From assembly GCA_963724695.1 (NCBI GenBank), contig CAVRVW010000008.1, positions 62,001 to 126,000 of the forward strand: a stretch of DNA of 64,000 nucleotides. The letters run 5' to 3'. Under the pieces are notes generated by a model, which saw only the letters and a list, made by a program, of their open reading frames with translations, searched no databases and was not told where the DNA came from. This stretch comes from CAVQFD01 sp963724695. Its GTDB lineage: Bacteria; Acidobacteriota; Vicinamibacteria; Vicinamibacterales; CAVVIG01. The position numbers were made by a program, and so were the translations under genes. Each line of letters opens with the position of its first letter. Position 1 is the first letter of the stretch. Positions 27,802 through 36,931 of the stretch are shown here, piece by piece.

Positions 27802-27805
27802 AATT

Positions 27806-28873
27806 TCAGATCTCTTTCCTGATCGCGTCGGCCAACTCCCCGGTCTTCGCGTGGCCGCCCAGGTCTGGCGTGCGGCTCTTCCCGGAGGCGACGACCCGTT
27901 CGATGGCGCCGACGATGCGGTCGTGGAGATCGCGGTGGCCGAGGTGATCCAGCATCATCGCGCCTGCCCAGACGCAGCCGATCGGGTTGGCGATGCCCTT
28001 GCCGGCGATGTCTGGCGCCGAACCGTGGATGGGCTCGAACATCGAGGGGTATTCGCGCTCGGGGTTGATGTTCGCGCCGGGCGCGATGCCCAGGCTGCCG
28101 GAGATGGCCGAGCCGATGTCCGTGAGGATGTCACCGAAGAGATTGGATGCCACGATGACGTCGAGCGTCTGCGGGTGGGAGACCATTCGAGCCGCTATGG
28201 CGTCGACATGGTACTTGCGCCAACTGACCGTCGGATAGCCGGCTCCGACCTGATCGGCCACTTCGTCCCACAACACCATGGAGTGCCTGAGCGCGTTGGA
28301 CTTCGTGGCGCTGGCCAGTGTCTTTCTGGGCCGTGTGACGGCGAGCTCGAAGGCGTACTTGAGGATCCGCTCGATGCCGTGCCGGGTGAAGAGACCGGTC
28401 TGCTCGGCGACCTCATGAGCGGTGCCGACGTGAATCCGGCCGCCGAGACCTGCGTATTCGCCTTCTGAGTTTTCGCGGACACAGACCATGTCGATGTCCG
28501 CCGCGCCGCGGTTGGCGAGCGGCGACACGAGGCCTGGCAGCAGGCGCATCGGGCGCAGGTTCACATACTGTTGGAACCGTTGCCGGAGGGGCAGGAGCAG
28601 GTCCCACACGGCCACGTGGTCCGCCACGCGCGGGTCGCCGATCGCGCCCAGGTAGATGGCGTCGAATCCGGCCAGCCGTTCGAACCCGTCCTCGTCCATC
28701 ATCTTGCCGTGGCGAAGGTAGTAGTCGCAGCCCCACGGAAGCTCCGTGATGGCGAGCGACACGCCGGCGCCCTTCGCCGCGGCCTCGATGGCTGCCAGCC
28801 CGGCGGGAATCACCTCGCGTCCGATGCCGTCTCCGGCGATTACGGCGATCTTGTACGCGCGCTCAGTCGTCAT
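27806..28873 (-). CDS. Tartrate dehydrogenase / isopropylmalate dehydrogenase family
   Basis: 355 aa, intact. Beta-decarboxylating dehydrogenase motifs: AVIAGDGIGREVIPAGL, CVRENSEGEYAGLGGRIH, SATKSNALRHSMVLWDEV, IVASNLFGDILTDIGSAI and FEPIHGSAPDIAGKGIANP. The NSEGEY and GGRIH region and the overall form match tartrate dehydrogenase/decarboxylase (TtuC/YeaU) rather than LeuB, for which no leu neighbours are present. The expected reaction is NAD-dependent oxidation or decarboxylation of tartrate or D-malate. The stop lies 4 bases from the end of the convergent reductase gene. Confidence 0.87.
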   Translation of the reverse strand: MTTERAYKIAVIAGDGIGREVIPAGLAAIEAAAKGAGVSLAITELPWGCDYYLRHGKMMDEDGFERLAGFDAIYLGAIGDPRVADHVAVWDLLLPLRQRFQQYVNLRPMRLLPGLVSPLANRGAADIDMVCVRENSEGEYAGLGGRIHVGTAHEVAEQTGLFTRHGIERILKYAFELAVTRPRKTLASATKSNALRHSMVLWDEVADQVGAGYPTVSWRKYHVDAIAARMVSHPQTLDVIVASNLFGDILTDIGSAISGSLGIAPGANINPEREYPSMFEPIHGSAPDIAGKGIANPIGCVWAGAMMLDHLGHRDLHDRIVGAIERVVASGKSRTPDLGGHAKTGELADAIRKEI

Positions 28874-28900
28874 ATTGATGGGAAATTCTACCCGAGCTGT

Positions 28901-29983
28901 TTATTTCCGGAGGTCCCGGCGGGCGGGGACACCGGCGACGCCGGTTGCCTCGGTTGCCGCACGGACGATGGCTTCCGCAAGAGCATCTGCCGCGAGCGCG
29001 CCGATGGTGCTGAGCGAGGCCTCGCCCTTCCAGCGTCCGGTTGCGAGCGCAAAGACCGTGTCTCCGTCGCCGACGGTGTGCGCCGGGTAGATCGCTCGCG
29101 CCAGCCCATCGTCTGCCATCAGCGCAACGCGGTTGATGTCGACCTTGGACAGAACTGCGTTAGTCGCGACCACCGCGATGGTCGTGTTCTCGCCCGGCTG
29201 CGCGCGGTCCGCGGCCTGGCCTGAGCGCAGCACCTTGCGAAGATCGGCGAACGTCCCGTCCGGATTGCGTGCGCCGGCGACGACCTGCCCGGTCGCGGGG
29301 TCGACGATGTCGCCGCCGGCATTGACGGCGGCGATCGCGGCGACGACGAGGCCGTTGGGCAGGGCGATCGCGGCGCTGCCGATGCCGCCCTTGGTGGGTC
29401 GCCGCGCACCATCGGGGGGCAAGCCCATCTTTCCGACGGTGGCGCCTGCGCCGGCGCCGATGCTGCCTTCCCTGACGGTTGCAGTACTTGCCGCAGCCGA
29501 CGCCCTGTAGCCGCAGTCAGCCGTCGGCCGAACCGACGGGTTGTTGCCGACCCCGAGGTCGTACAGAATCGCGCCGACGACGATCGGCACTTTGGCGGCG
29601 GCCGTCGGCCAGCCGACACCTCGTTCGTCGAGCCACTTCATCACGCCGCCTGCGGCCTCGAGGCCGAAGGCGCTGCCGCCTGACAACACGACGGCGTTGA
29701 CCTTGTCGACCATGTTCAGCGGATCCAGGAGGTCGGTTTCCCGTGTGCCCGGGGCGCCGCCGCGCTGCGACACGCCACCCACGGCGTCGCCGTCGACGAG
29801 GATGACCGTGCAGCCCGTCGGCCGTTCGTTCAAGGTGTGATGTCCGACCCTGATGCCGGCGACGGCGGTCAGCGTGCGGTTGGGAGCCGACGCGGCGTTC
29901 GGCGCCTGCGCCGCCACCCTCGCGAGGCCCGTGCCACAGACGGCCACGCCGAGCAGCGCGAACCGGGTCCACATCGTCAGCAT
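28901..29983 (-). CDS. P1 family (S58, DmpA-like) peptidase, exported
   Basis: 360 aa. The signal peptide (FALLGVAVCGTGLARVAAQA) is followed by the DmpA/BapA fold: AVAGIRVGHHTL, GCTVILVDGDAVGG, VVLSGGSAFGLEAAGGVMKW, SIGAGAGATVGK and the later ATNAVLSKVDINRVALMADD. Members are N-terminal-nucleophile aminopeptidases or beta-peptidyl aminopeptidases that self-cleave before the nucleophile. A periplasmic location is expected from the signal. It is divergent from the M28 peptidase gene by only 24 bases. Confidence 0.9.
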   Translation of the reverse strand: MLTMWTRFALLGVAVCGTGLARVAAQAPNAASAPNRTLTAVAGIRVGHHTLNERPTGCTVILVDGDAVGGVSQRGGAPGTRETDLLDPLNMVDKVNAVVLSGGSAFGLEAAGGVMKWLDERGVGWPTAAAKVPIVVGAILYDLGVGNNPSVRPTADCGYRASAAASTATVREGSIGAGAGATVGKMGLPPDGARRPTKGGIGSAAIALPNGLVVAAIAAVNAGGDIVDPATGQVVAGARNPDGTFADLRKVLRSGQAADRAQPGENTTIAVVATNAVLSKVDINRVALMADDGLARAIYPAHTVGDGDTVFALATGRWKGEASLSTIGALAADALAEAIVRAATEATGVAGVPARRDLRK

Positions 29984-29994
29984 GCTGGTTGCGC

Positions 29995-30000
29995 TATTGT
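29995..30000 (+). promoter_or_regulatory. -10-like box upstream of the M28 peptidase gene
   Basis: TATTGT ends 7 nt before the ATG at 30008, in a 24-nt divergent gap, without a ribosome binding site between. Likely leaderless start, by the same pattern as polA. Confidence 0.3.
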
Positions 30001-30007
30001 AGAACGC

Positions 30008-31802
30008 ATGAGGAATTTATCCGCGCTTCTTGGCCCTGTCCTCCTCGGAAGCCTGCTCGGAAGTGCATGCGCCAGCGAGTCATCTGCGCCGCCTCCGGCC
30101 GACAGCCCCGGCCCCACACCGTCGGTCGCCCGAACGCCAATCGGCGAGCTGCCGGAGATCGACGTGGACGCCGTGATGGCGCACACGCGCGTTCTGTCAT
30201 CTGATCAGTACGGGGGACGGGCGCCGGGTTCCAAGGGCGAAGAGCTGACCGTCGCCTACTTGATCGATCAATTTCAGAAGATGGGCCTCAAGCCCGGCAA
30301 CCCCGACGGAACATTTGTCCAAAAGGTCCCCCTCGTCGGCATCACGCCCACGCCGGCGCCGCTCGTGTTCCGAAAAGACACCGAGGAGCACACGCTCGCA
30401 TGGAGAGATGATGTCGTGGCGTGGACGAAGCACGTCGCGCCCTCGGCGTCGATCGCAGACTCGGACGTCGTGTTTGTCGGCTACGGCGTCGTGGCTCCCG
30501 AGTTCAACTGGGACGACTACAAGGGCCTCGACGTCACGGGCAAGACGCTCGTCATGCTCGTGAACGATCCGCCGGTCCGGGACAGCGTCAACCAGGGCGA
30601 GCTCGACGCCAAGACGTTCGGCGGCCTGGCGATGACCTACTACGGGCGCTGGACCTACAAGTACGAGATTGCCGCCTCGAAGGGGGCCGCCGGCGTCCTG
30701 ATCGTGCACGAGACGGGCCCGGCCGGTTACCCGTTTGACGTCGTCCAGTCGAAAGTCACGGAGCAGTTCGACCTGGTGACCCCGGACAAGAACATGGGCC
30801 GGCCCGCCATCGAAGCCTGGATCTCGCTTGACCAGGCGCGCGCGCTTCTCACGATGGGCGGGCAGGACTTCGACACGCTGAAGCTCCAGGCCGCCACGCG
30901 CGAGTTTCAGCCGGTCTCCCTCGGCGTGACGGCGTCGATGACAATCAAGAACACGCTCCGGACCCTGGATTCGAAGAACGTGGTCGCGAAGATTATTGGC
31001 AGCGATCCAGCGCTTCGCGATGAGTACGTCGGCTACATCGCGCACTGGGACCACCTGGGCGTCGGCCCTGCCGTCAACGGCGACACCATCTACAACGGCG
31101 CCAAGGACAACGCCGTGGGCACGGCCGGCCTCCTCGAGATCGCGCGCGCCTTCACGCGCCTCCCGACCGCACCCAAGCGTTCGGTGCTGTTCCTGGCGGT
31201 CACGGCCGAGGAGCAGGGACTGCTCGGGTCCCAGGTACTACGCCGTGACGCCGCTCTACCCGCTCGCAAAAACGGCGGCAGTGATCAACATGGACGCCAT
31301 CAACGTCAACGGACGCACGCGCGACCTCACGCTCGTCGGGTACGGCGCGTCGGATCTGGACGACTATGCCAAGGACGCAGCCGGCGAGCAGGGACGCATC
31401 ATCCGGCCCGACCCTGAACCCGACAAGGGCTACTACTATCGATCGGACCACTTCAACTTCGCGAAGGCGGGAGTACCGGCGATGTATGCCGACGAGGGCA
31501 TGGAGTTCATCGGAAAGCCGGAAGGATTCGGCGAGCGCGTTCGAAACGAGTACACCAACCGCGACTACCATGCCCCGTCCGACGTGGTCACCGCCGACTG
31601 GGACCTGAGCGGATCGCGCGAAGACCTGAAGCTGTTTCTTGCCGTGGGCTACCGGGTGGCCGAGGCCGCGAAGCTGCCCGAGTGGAAGCCGGGAAACGAG
31701 TTCAGGGCCATACGCGAGAAGATGCTGCAGAGAGCCCGAGCCAGAAGCCTTGAGCCCGGAGCCTACCGACCGAACCGGGCCTGCACGCGCGTCGAGCGGT
31801 AG
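30008..31802 (+). CDS. M28 family zinc aminopeptidase, lipoprotein (one frame break)
   Basis: About 597 aa after removing one extra G near 31236. Lipoprotein signal ending LLGSACAS. A PA-type insert (about 150-260) is followed by the M28 metal site: AHWDHLGVG (His, Asp), NGAKDNAVG (Asp), FLAVTAEEQGLLGSQ (Glu), INMDAINVNG (Asp) and the last His near NRDYHAPSD. The family trims N-terminal residues from peptides outside the cytoplasm. The C-terminal residues after KMLQR are read through a run of AGCC-containing heptads (31725-31765), so the real end may be earlier. It overlaps the convergent membrane-protein gene by 40 bases. Confidence 0.9.
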
Positions 31803-32180
31803 AGGTAGATCGACCCAGGCGGCATGAAAGGTCAGCGTGGCAGCAACGTAGAGCGGCGTGTCGCCAGGCGCCCGGTTGCTGGGCCAGATGGACGTGGTCA
31901 GGGTGAAGAGGTCGGCCGCTGCCGAGGTCGAGAGCGCGATCGTCGCCATGGTCACTGCTGCCGATCGCCCTCCGCTCAGCGAGAGGCCGGCCGCCAGCCC
32001 GAACGCGGTCACGATCAGCCGCGCGACGATCAGCAGCGCGAGCGGGAGTCCGCGGATCGACAGCGCGCCGAGCGCGCTCGAGGCCGTGAAGCCGAAGAGG
32101 ATCGGCTGCCCGACGATTAACCAGCGGGTGAGCAGCAGCAGCCAGCCGCTGACGCCAGACTGTTCGGGAGGCGTTGTCAT
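31763..32180 (-). CDS. Small polytopic membrane protein of unknown function (one frame break)
   Basis: About 139 aa from MTTPPEQSG. Four hydrophobic helices can be drawn: SGWLLLLTRWLIVGQPILFG, LALLIVARLIVTAFGLAAGL, AAVTMATIALSTSAAADLFT and TPLYVAATLTFHAAW. After one extra base near 31822 the natural ending is IYLYRSTRVQARFGR and a TAG at 31763. No family is recognised. It is divergent from the DUF1684 gene with 18 bases between starts. Confidence 0.6.
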
Positions 32181-32198
32181 CAGAAAGCAGAGGAGCGC

Positions 32199-33608
32199 AT
32201 GGTCATCCGACTCGGATCCCTCGCCATCGTTGCTGTCATGATTGCGCCGATGGGCCTCTCCGGGCAAAACCAGACGCCAGCGGCTCCGAACGACTACATC
32301 AAGCAAGTCGAAGGGTGGCGGGCGACGCACGAGGCTGACTACCGGCGGGATTACGTCCCCCTTGCAGGGCTCTTCTATCTGGAGAACGGCGCCAACAGCG
32401 CGGGCAGCGCACCGGGCAGCCGCATCCAGCTGCCCGCCCGGGCGCCAGCCTCGATCGGGCGCTTCGTTCACCAGAATGGCGGGACCCGGTTCGAGCCTGC
32501 GCCAGGCGGGACGGTCACGCTCGAGGGGCGGCCGCTGACCGCCAGCGTGACGCTGAGGCCAGACGGCGAGTCCGAGCCACCGGATGAGATACAAGTGGGC
32601 GACATTACCCTCTGGATCCACAAGAGCGGCGACAGACGTGCGGTCCGCATGCGCGACCCCCAAGGCGAGACGGCCCGAACGTTCGCCGGCTTCAAGTGGT
32701 TCCCCATCGATCCCCAGTACCGAATCGTCGGGAAGTTCATCAAGGACCCCACGCCCAGGGATGTGCTGATCCCCAGCCTGTCCGGCGACGACCAGACGTA
32801 CACCACGGAAGGCCTCGTCGAGATGACCTTCCAGGGCCAGACGGTGCGGATGCGCCCGATGACAACGAGTCCGAACCGGTTCTTCTTCATCTTCCGAGAC
32901 GCGACTGCGGGAAAGGAAACCTACGAAGCCGCCAGATTCCTGTACTCGGACCTGCTGCCAGACGGGACGACCGTTCTCGACTTCAACGAAGCCTACAACC
33001 CGCCGTGCGCGTTCAACGATTTCACCACGTGCCCGCTGCCGCCGCCGGAGAACCGCCTGAAGATGCGCGTCCTCGCGGGCGAGCGAAACTACATCCAGTT
33101 CAGCCGCGTCGGCAAGCCCGCTTCGACGGCGCCGCATGAGATGCAACTGACGCTCGTGCACCACGGCGACGCCGTCGGCCCGGACGTCGACCCGCGGCGG
33201 CCGCTGTCGGCCGTCGGCCGGGCCGAGGTCGACCGGCTCGCGGATCTGGCTGCCGTGCGCGGAATCAAGCCCACGATCGTCTGGCACAGCGGCAAGCTGC
33301 GCGCAAGGCAGACGGCCGAAGCCTTCTGGCGCGCGTGCAACGCGCTCGCGCCCCTTTCGGCTTCGCGGGATCTGCAGCCTGGCGATCCTCCGACCTGGAT
33401 GCGGGACCGCCTGAGGGAAGAGGCTCTCGGCGCCGCGGACGGGCACGTGAGCATTCTCATCGCCGGCCACTTCCCGCACCTGCCGAGGCTGCTGACGCTT
33501 CTCCTCACGGGCGCCGAGACAGAGATCCTGCCGTTCCCACAACACGGCGTCGTTCATCTCCAGACGAACGACGAGGGAAAGAGCTGGCAGGAACTCTGGA
33601 GAACTTAG
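32199..33608 (+). CDS. DUF1684 domain fused to a SixA-like histidine phosphatase domain
   Basis: 469 aa. The signal peptide (IRLGSLAIVAVMIAPMGLSG) is followed by a complete DUF1684 region (about 30-290): WRATHEADYRRDYVPLAGLF, FKWFPIDPQYRIVGKF, RFLYSDLLPDGTTVLDFNEA and the Cys-containing NPPCAFNDFTTCPLPPPENR. Then, from about residue 310, MQLTLVHHGDAVGPD...RPLSAVGRAEVDRL, a SixA-type phosphohistidine phosphatase, with WHSGKLRARQTAEAF and LIAGHFPHLPRLL. In SixA the first motif is RHG; here it is HHG, so activity is doubtful. A junction reading CCGCATGAGATGCAA contains TGA and ATG in other frames, so two former genes may have been joined. Confidence 0.82.
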   Translation: MVIRLGSLAIVAVMIAPMGLSGQNQTPAAPNDYIKQVEGWRATHEADYRRDYVPLAGLFYLENGANSAGSAPGSRIQLPARAPASIGRFVHQNGGTRFEPAPGGTVTLEGRPLTASVTLRPDGESEPPDEIQVGDITLWIHKSGDRRAVRMRDPQGETARTFAGFKWFPIDPQYRIVGKFIKDPTPRDVLIPSLSGDDQTYTTEGLVEMTFQGQTVRMRPMTTSPNRFFFIFRDATAGKETYEAARFLYSDLLPDGTTVLDFNEAYNPPCAFNDFTTCPLPPPENRLKMRVLAGERNYIQFSRVGKPASTAPHEMQLTLVHHGDAVGPDVDPRRPLSAVGRAEVDRLADLAAVRGIKPTIVWHSGKLRARQTAEAFWRACNALAPLSASRDLQPGDPPTWMRDRLREEALGAADGHVSILIAGHFPHLPRLLTLLLTGAETEILPFPQHGVVHLQTNDEGKSWQELWRT

Positions 33609-33613
33609 AACTT

Positions 33614-33771
33614 AGAAGTGAGAACTACGAAGGACTGGGCCCTGGCCGGTGGCGACCGTAGAACTGGTAGATCAGTGCGCCGGCACGAGGATGCACCCTG
33701 GCCGCCGCCGCGAAGAATGCCCCGTTCAAGGCCATGGCGTATGAACGCAGTCCTTCGTAGTTCTTACTTCT
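33614..33771. repeat. Inverted repeat with 24-nt heptad arms (possible MITE-like element)
   Basis: Arm 33614-33637 and arm 33748-33771 are reverse complements at 23 of 24 positions; the core is AACTACGAAGGACTG and its complement. Both arms divide into heptads. The 110-nt GC-rich centre contains no gene. The right arm includes the last codons and stop of the decarboxylase gene. The same core occurs at 23756 and 40591. Confidence 0.88.
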
Positions 33772-35195
33772 CAGTTCGAAGTTTCAGAAGAGCGTTCCAC
33801 GCGGCGCGGACGTCCTCGAGCTCTGTGCTGATGTGACCGATCGCGATCCGAATGGCGACGCGGCCGTTGATTCGTGTGTGCGAGAGAAAGACCTCGCCGG
33901 CGGCATTGACCCGGTCGACGAGCTGATGGTTTGCAGCGTCGAGCTCGGCGTCCGAGAGACCTGGCGTCGGCCGCGGGCCTCCATCGAAAGCACACCACGC
34001 TCAAGGGCACGGGCGCCAGGCGCTCGAAGTCCGGGTGATCGTCGATCCAGCCGGCCAGCTGCCGGGCGAGATCGATGTGGCGGGCGAGGTGCTCTCTGAT
34101 CGTGCGAGCCCCGTACATCCGCAGGATCATCCAGAGCTTGAGGGCTCGGAAGCGGCGCCCGAGCTGCACCCCGGTGTCCATCAGGTTCCGCACGGGCGCC
34201 TTTTCGGTCGTCTGCAGCAGATATTCCGGCGTGAGCGCGAAGGCCTCGCGCAGCACATCCATCCGCCGGCAGTAGAACGCGCTGAGGTCAACCGGCGCGA
34301 AGAGCCATTTGTGCGGGTTGACGACGAACGAGTCGGCGCGTTCTGCGCCTGCCAGCAAGTGCCGATGCGTCGGCAGCAGCCCGGCCACGCCACCGTAGGC
34401 CGCGTCCACGTGTAACCAGAGACCTTCGCGCTCGCAAAGGTCGGCGATCGCCGGCACCGGATCGACGCTGGTCGTCGACGTCGAGCCGATCGTGGCGACG
34501 ACGGCGATCGGAAGCACGCCGGCCGACCGATCGGCCGCGATCGCCTGCGCCAGCAGGTCAGGCCGAAGCCGGAAGTTTTCGTCAGAGCCGATGCGCCGGA
34601 GCGAGCCGCTTCCCAGGCCAAGCGCGATCAAGGCCTTGTCCACGGACGAGTGCGCCTGGTCCGAGCAGTAGACAGCCAGAGCAGGGAGGTCGGGCCGTCC
34701 CGCCAGCCCGCGGACCCGCGCAGATTGCACGGCCGCCTGACGCGCGGCCGCCAGGGCGTGCATCGTCGAGATCGAGGCGGTGTCGTAGATCACGCCCTCG
34801 AACGTGTCGGGCAAACCCATCAACTGGCGAAGCCACGAGAGCGTCACCGCCTCCAGTTCCGTCGCCGCTGGAGACGTGCGCCAGAGCATGGCCTGCTGAT
34901 TGAGGGCCGCTGCGAGAAACTCGCCGAGGATGCCGGGCGGGCTCGCCGAGATGGCGAAGTACGCGAAGAAACGCGGGTGGTTCCAGTGGGTCAGGCCGGG
35001 GACGAGCACCCGCTCGAAGTCGGCCAAGACGGCGCCGAAGGACTCCGGTTCCTCCGGCGCCTCGAGAGGGAGGGCTATCGTGATCTGCCCTGGGGTGACC
35101 TGGGACAGCACCGGATAGCGCTCCGGGTGCTCCAGGTACTCCGCGATCCAGTCCACGAGCTCGTGCCCGTGGCGCCGGAAGCTCTGGGCGTCCAT
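33764..35195 (-). CDS. Pyridoxal-dependent aromatic amino acid decarboxylase (one frame break)
   Basis: About 476 aa. Group II decarboxylase pattern: THWNHPRFFAYFAISASPPG, NQQAMLWRTSPAATELEAV, the PLP region HVDAAYGGVAGLLP and the Schiff-base lysine in VVNPHKWLFAPVDLSAFYC. It decarboxylates aromatic L-amino acids such as DOPA, tryptophan or phenylalanine-type substrates to amines. An extra G near 33974 shifts the frame; the corrected end is LSDAELDAANHQLVDRVNAA...LLKLRTEK with TAA at 33764. It lies 15 bases downstream of the phosphatase-like gene on the same strand. Confidence 0.9.
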
Positions 35196-35210
35196 CCCGG
35201 AGAAGCGTCG

Positions 35211-35750
35211 CTACCCGGCGTGGCTCTTCGCGTAGTCGAGCGCGAACTGCTTGAGCGGCGCGCTCGTCAGGCCCAGCGCAGCAGCCTCGGTCGATGCTTT
35301 CTCCACGTCCCATCGATCGACGACCAGCCGCTTGATCATCCACAGCGCGGCCGCCCGGTTCGCGCTGCCACAGTGCACGAACGCCGGCTGGTTCTCGGGG
35401 CTCTTGACCGCGGCGATGAACCGATCCACCACGGCTGGATCGGGCGCTGCGGCATTGAAGGGGATGTGAATGTAGCGAAGCCCCGCGGCTTTGGCGGCGG
35501 CCTCGGCGGCCGGGATGTCGACACCCGCCTCGCTTGCCTGACGCAGGTTGACCACCGCGACGAAGCCCAGCTTCTTGATCTCGGGCATCGCCTCCGGCCC
35601 GGTGGCGCCAGCGCACGCGATCGTCGTTTCGAGGCGCGAAACATTCGTGCTCCCGGCGATCGTGAGCTTGGTGACCTGCTGTGCGTGGATCGAAACGCCG
35701 GCGACGAGAATGGCGAGCGGGACGAGACCGAGCGAGAGCGGAGATTTCAT
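35211..35750 (-). CDS. Exported tyrosine-phosphatase-like protein (DUF442/Blh type)
   Basis: 179 aa with a signal peptide (LVPLAILVAGVSIHAQ). The fold follows bacterial PTP-like proteins of the beta-lactamase-hydrolase-like group: GFVAVVNLRQASEAGVD, GLRYIHIPF and the putative P-loop FVHCGSANRAAALWMI. The loop reads HC-x4-R rather than the classical HC-x5-R, so catalytic activity is uncertain. It probably shares a transcript with the decarboxylase gene downstream. Confidence 0.75.
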   Translation of the reverse strand: MKSPLSLGLVPLAILVAGVSIHAQQVTKLTIAGSTNVSRLETTIACAGATGPEAMPEIKKLGFVAVVNLRQASEAGVDIPAAEAAAKAAGLRYIHIPFNAAAPDPAVVDRFIAAVKSPENQPAFVHCGSANRAAALWMIKRLVVDRWDVEKASTEAAALGLTSAPLKQFALDYAKSHAG

Positions 35751-35764
35751 GGAGCCCTCCAGTC

Positions 35765-35781
35765 GGCGGGCACGGCCCGCC
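35765..35781. repeat. REP-like palindrome
   Basis: GGCGGGC-ACG-GCCCGCC, 7-bp arms, followed by TTAC. Short version of the palindromes at 4410, 15543 and 60278, between two minus-strand genes. Confidence 0.6.
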
Positions 35782-35801
35782 TTACAGAAGCTCCATCATA
35801 G

Positions 35802-36773
35802 TCATTTCTCGACGATAACGGTGACGGGCGAAAGGATCCGCGCCGTGACTTCCGTGCCCGCAGGAAACGTCGCCGCGCTGCGGTCGCCGGCCATCACCAC
35901 GGCCGTTCCCGCGCCCGCGCCGGACGTCGCGCCGATGGCTGCGCCCTTGGCGCCACCGATGATGGCTCCCAGAATGGCGCCGGCTACCGCTCCGCCGCCG
36001 ATCTTGGCTGCGCTGCCGTTAGCGGGTGCGTCGCCGAAACGGGTGATGGCCTCGGTGCTGACCGGGAGCCGCGTCCCGTCGGCCAGGACCAGGGTGTGGA
36101 AGCGGATGCCGAGGCGCGCGCGCTCCTTGAACTTGCCGCCGCGCTCGACGAAGGTGACCGACCCGAGCGCCTTGGCGCCGGCCGGAATGGCCAGCTCGCC
36201 GCCGGCCCTGACATCGCGCACCACCCGGGCCTCGACGGCATCCTCCACGCGTGCGCGCTCGCTCGACAACGTCGAGTCCAGCTGCAGGCCAATCACTGAA
36301 TCCGCCGAAACGACCACTTCCTCGAAGATACGCGCCGGCGGCTCCGGTGCACGCGGCAGCTCAACAGGCGCGGGCTGCTCGACTGGCGGCGGAAGCGTGG
36401 CCGCTACTGGTGTCGATGTGCTGCTCGGCCAGCTGCGCTCGAGGGTCGGCGCCGGGTTGCTCTGGACCTGGGGTTCGGCCGCCCGCGGCTCTGGGGCGCG
36501 CCGGGTCGGCGCAGGTCTGGCAGGGGTTCGCGACGAGGCTTCGACCGGCGCAGGCGCAACGGGCTTGACCGGAGCGGGCGCCTCCCGGCGCGCGTCGCCC
36601 ACGACCGCCTCGGTTTCCTGCACGGCGACGGCCGACGGCGTTGGCACGGTTGCCGGGACGACCACCGCCTCGGCAGTCGTCGACGCCTGCCTGGTGGCCA
36701 GGTAGGCGCCCCCGCCGGCGGCTGTGACGCAAGCGGCGCCAAGCGCGACGATGGCCAGTTTGTTCGAGATCAT
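35802..36773 (-). CDS. Exported Pro-rich protein with glycine-zipper segment
   Basis: 323 aa from MISNKLAIVALGAACVTAAG, a signal or anchor segment that decides this start over an upstream ATG. A Pro/Ala-rich linker (about 35-150) is followed by a globular part (VVVSADSVIGLQLDSTLSSE, ELAIPAGAKALGSVTFVERG, TLVLADGTRLPV), a glycine zipper (GGGAVAGAILGAIIGGAKGA), then FPAGTEVTARILSPVTV. The globular part resembles outer-membrane-associated proteins with an SH3-like beta domain seen in TrbI/VirB10 C-termini; a cell-envelope structural role is likely. Function unknown. Confidence 0.72.
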   Translation of the reverse strand: MISNKLAIVALGAACVTAAGGGAYLATRQASTTAEAVVVPATVPTPSAVAVQETEAVVGDARREAPAPVKPVAPAPVEASSRTPARPAPTRRAPEPRAAEPQVQSNPAPTLERSWPSSTSTPVAATLPPPVEQPAPVELPRAPEPPARIFEEVVVSADSVIGLQLDSTLSSERARVEDAVEARVVRDVRAGGELAIPAGAKALGSVTFVERGGKFKERARLGIRFHTLVLADGTRLPVSTEAITRFGDAPANGSAAKIGGGAVAGAILGAIIGGAKGAAIGATSGAGAGTAVVMAGDRSAATFPAGTEVTARILSPVTVIVEK

Positions 36774-36931
36774 CACTGTCTGACTCCACAGGGGGCTACG
36801 CAAGGCCTGTACCCGTCCGGGGGCCGACGTCGACACCATAACCCGTTGGAGCATGGCAGTTTACCAGAGTGCATCGCGGGCGGCCTCAGAGTCGTCCTGA
36901 AAATGTGTCCTGTCCGGATGCCGGATTTGCT

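Noticed and set aside
33614..33771. Retron-like or structured RNA reading of the inverted repeat
   Set aside because: No reverse transcriptase gene is nearby and the centre has no msr/msd-like features; a repeat element is simpler.
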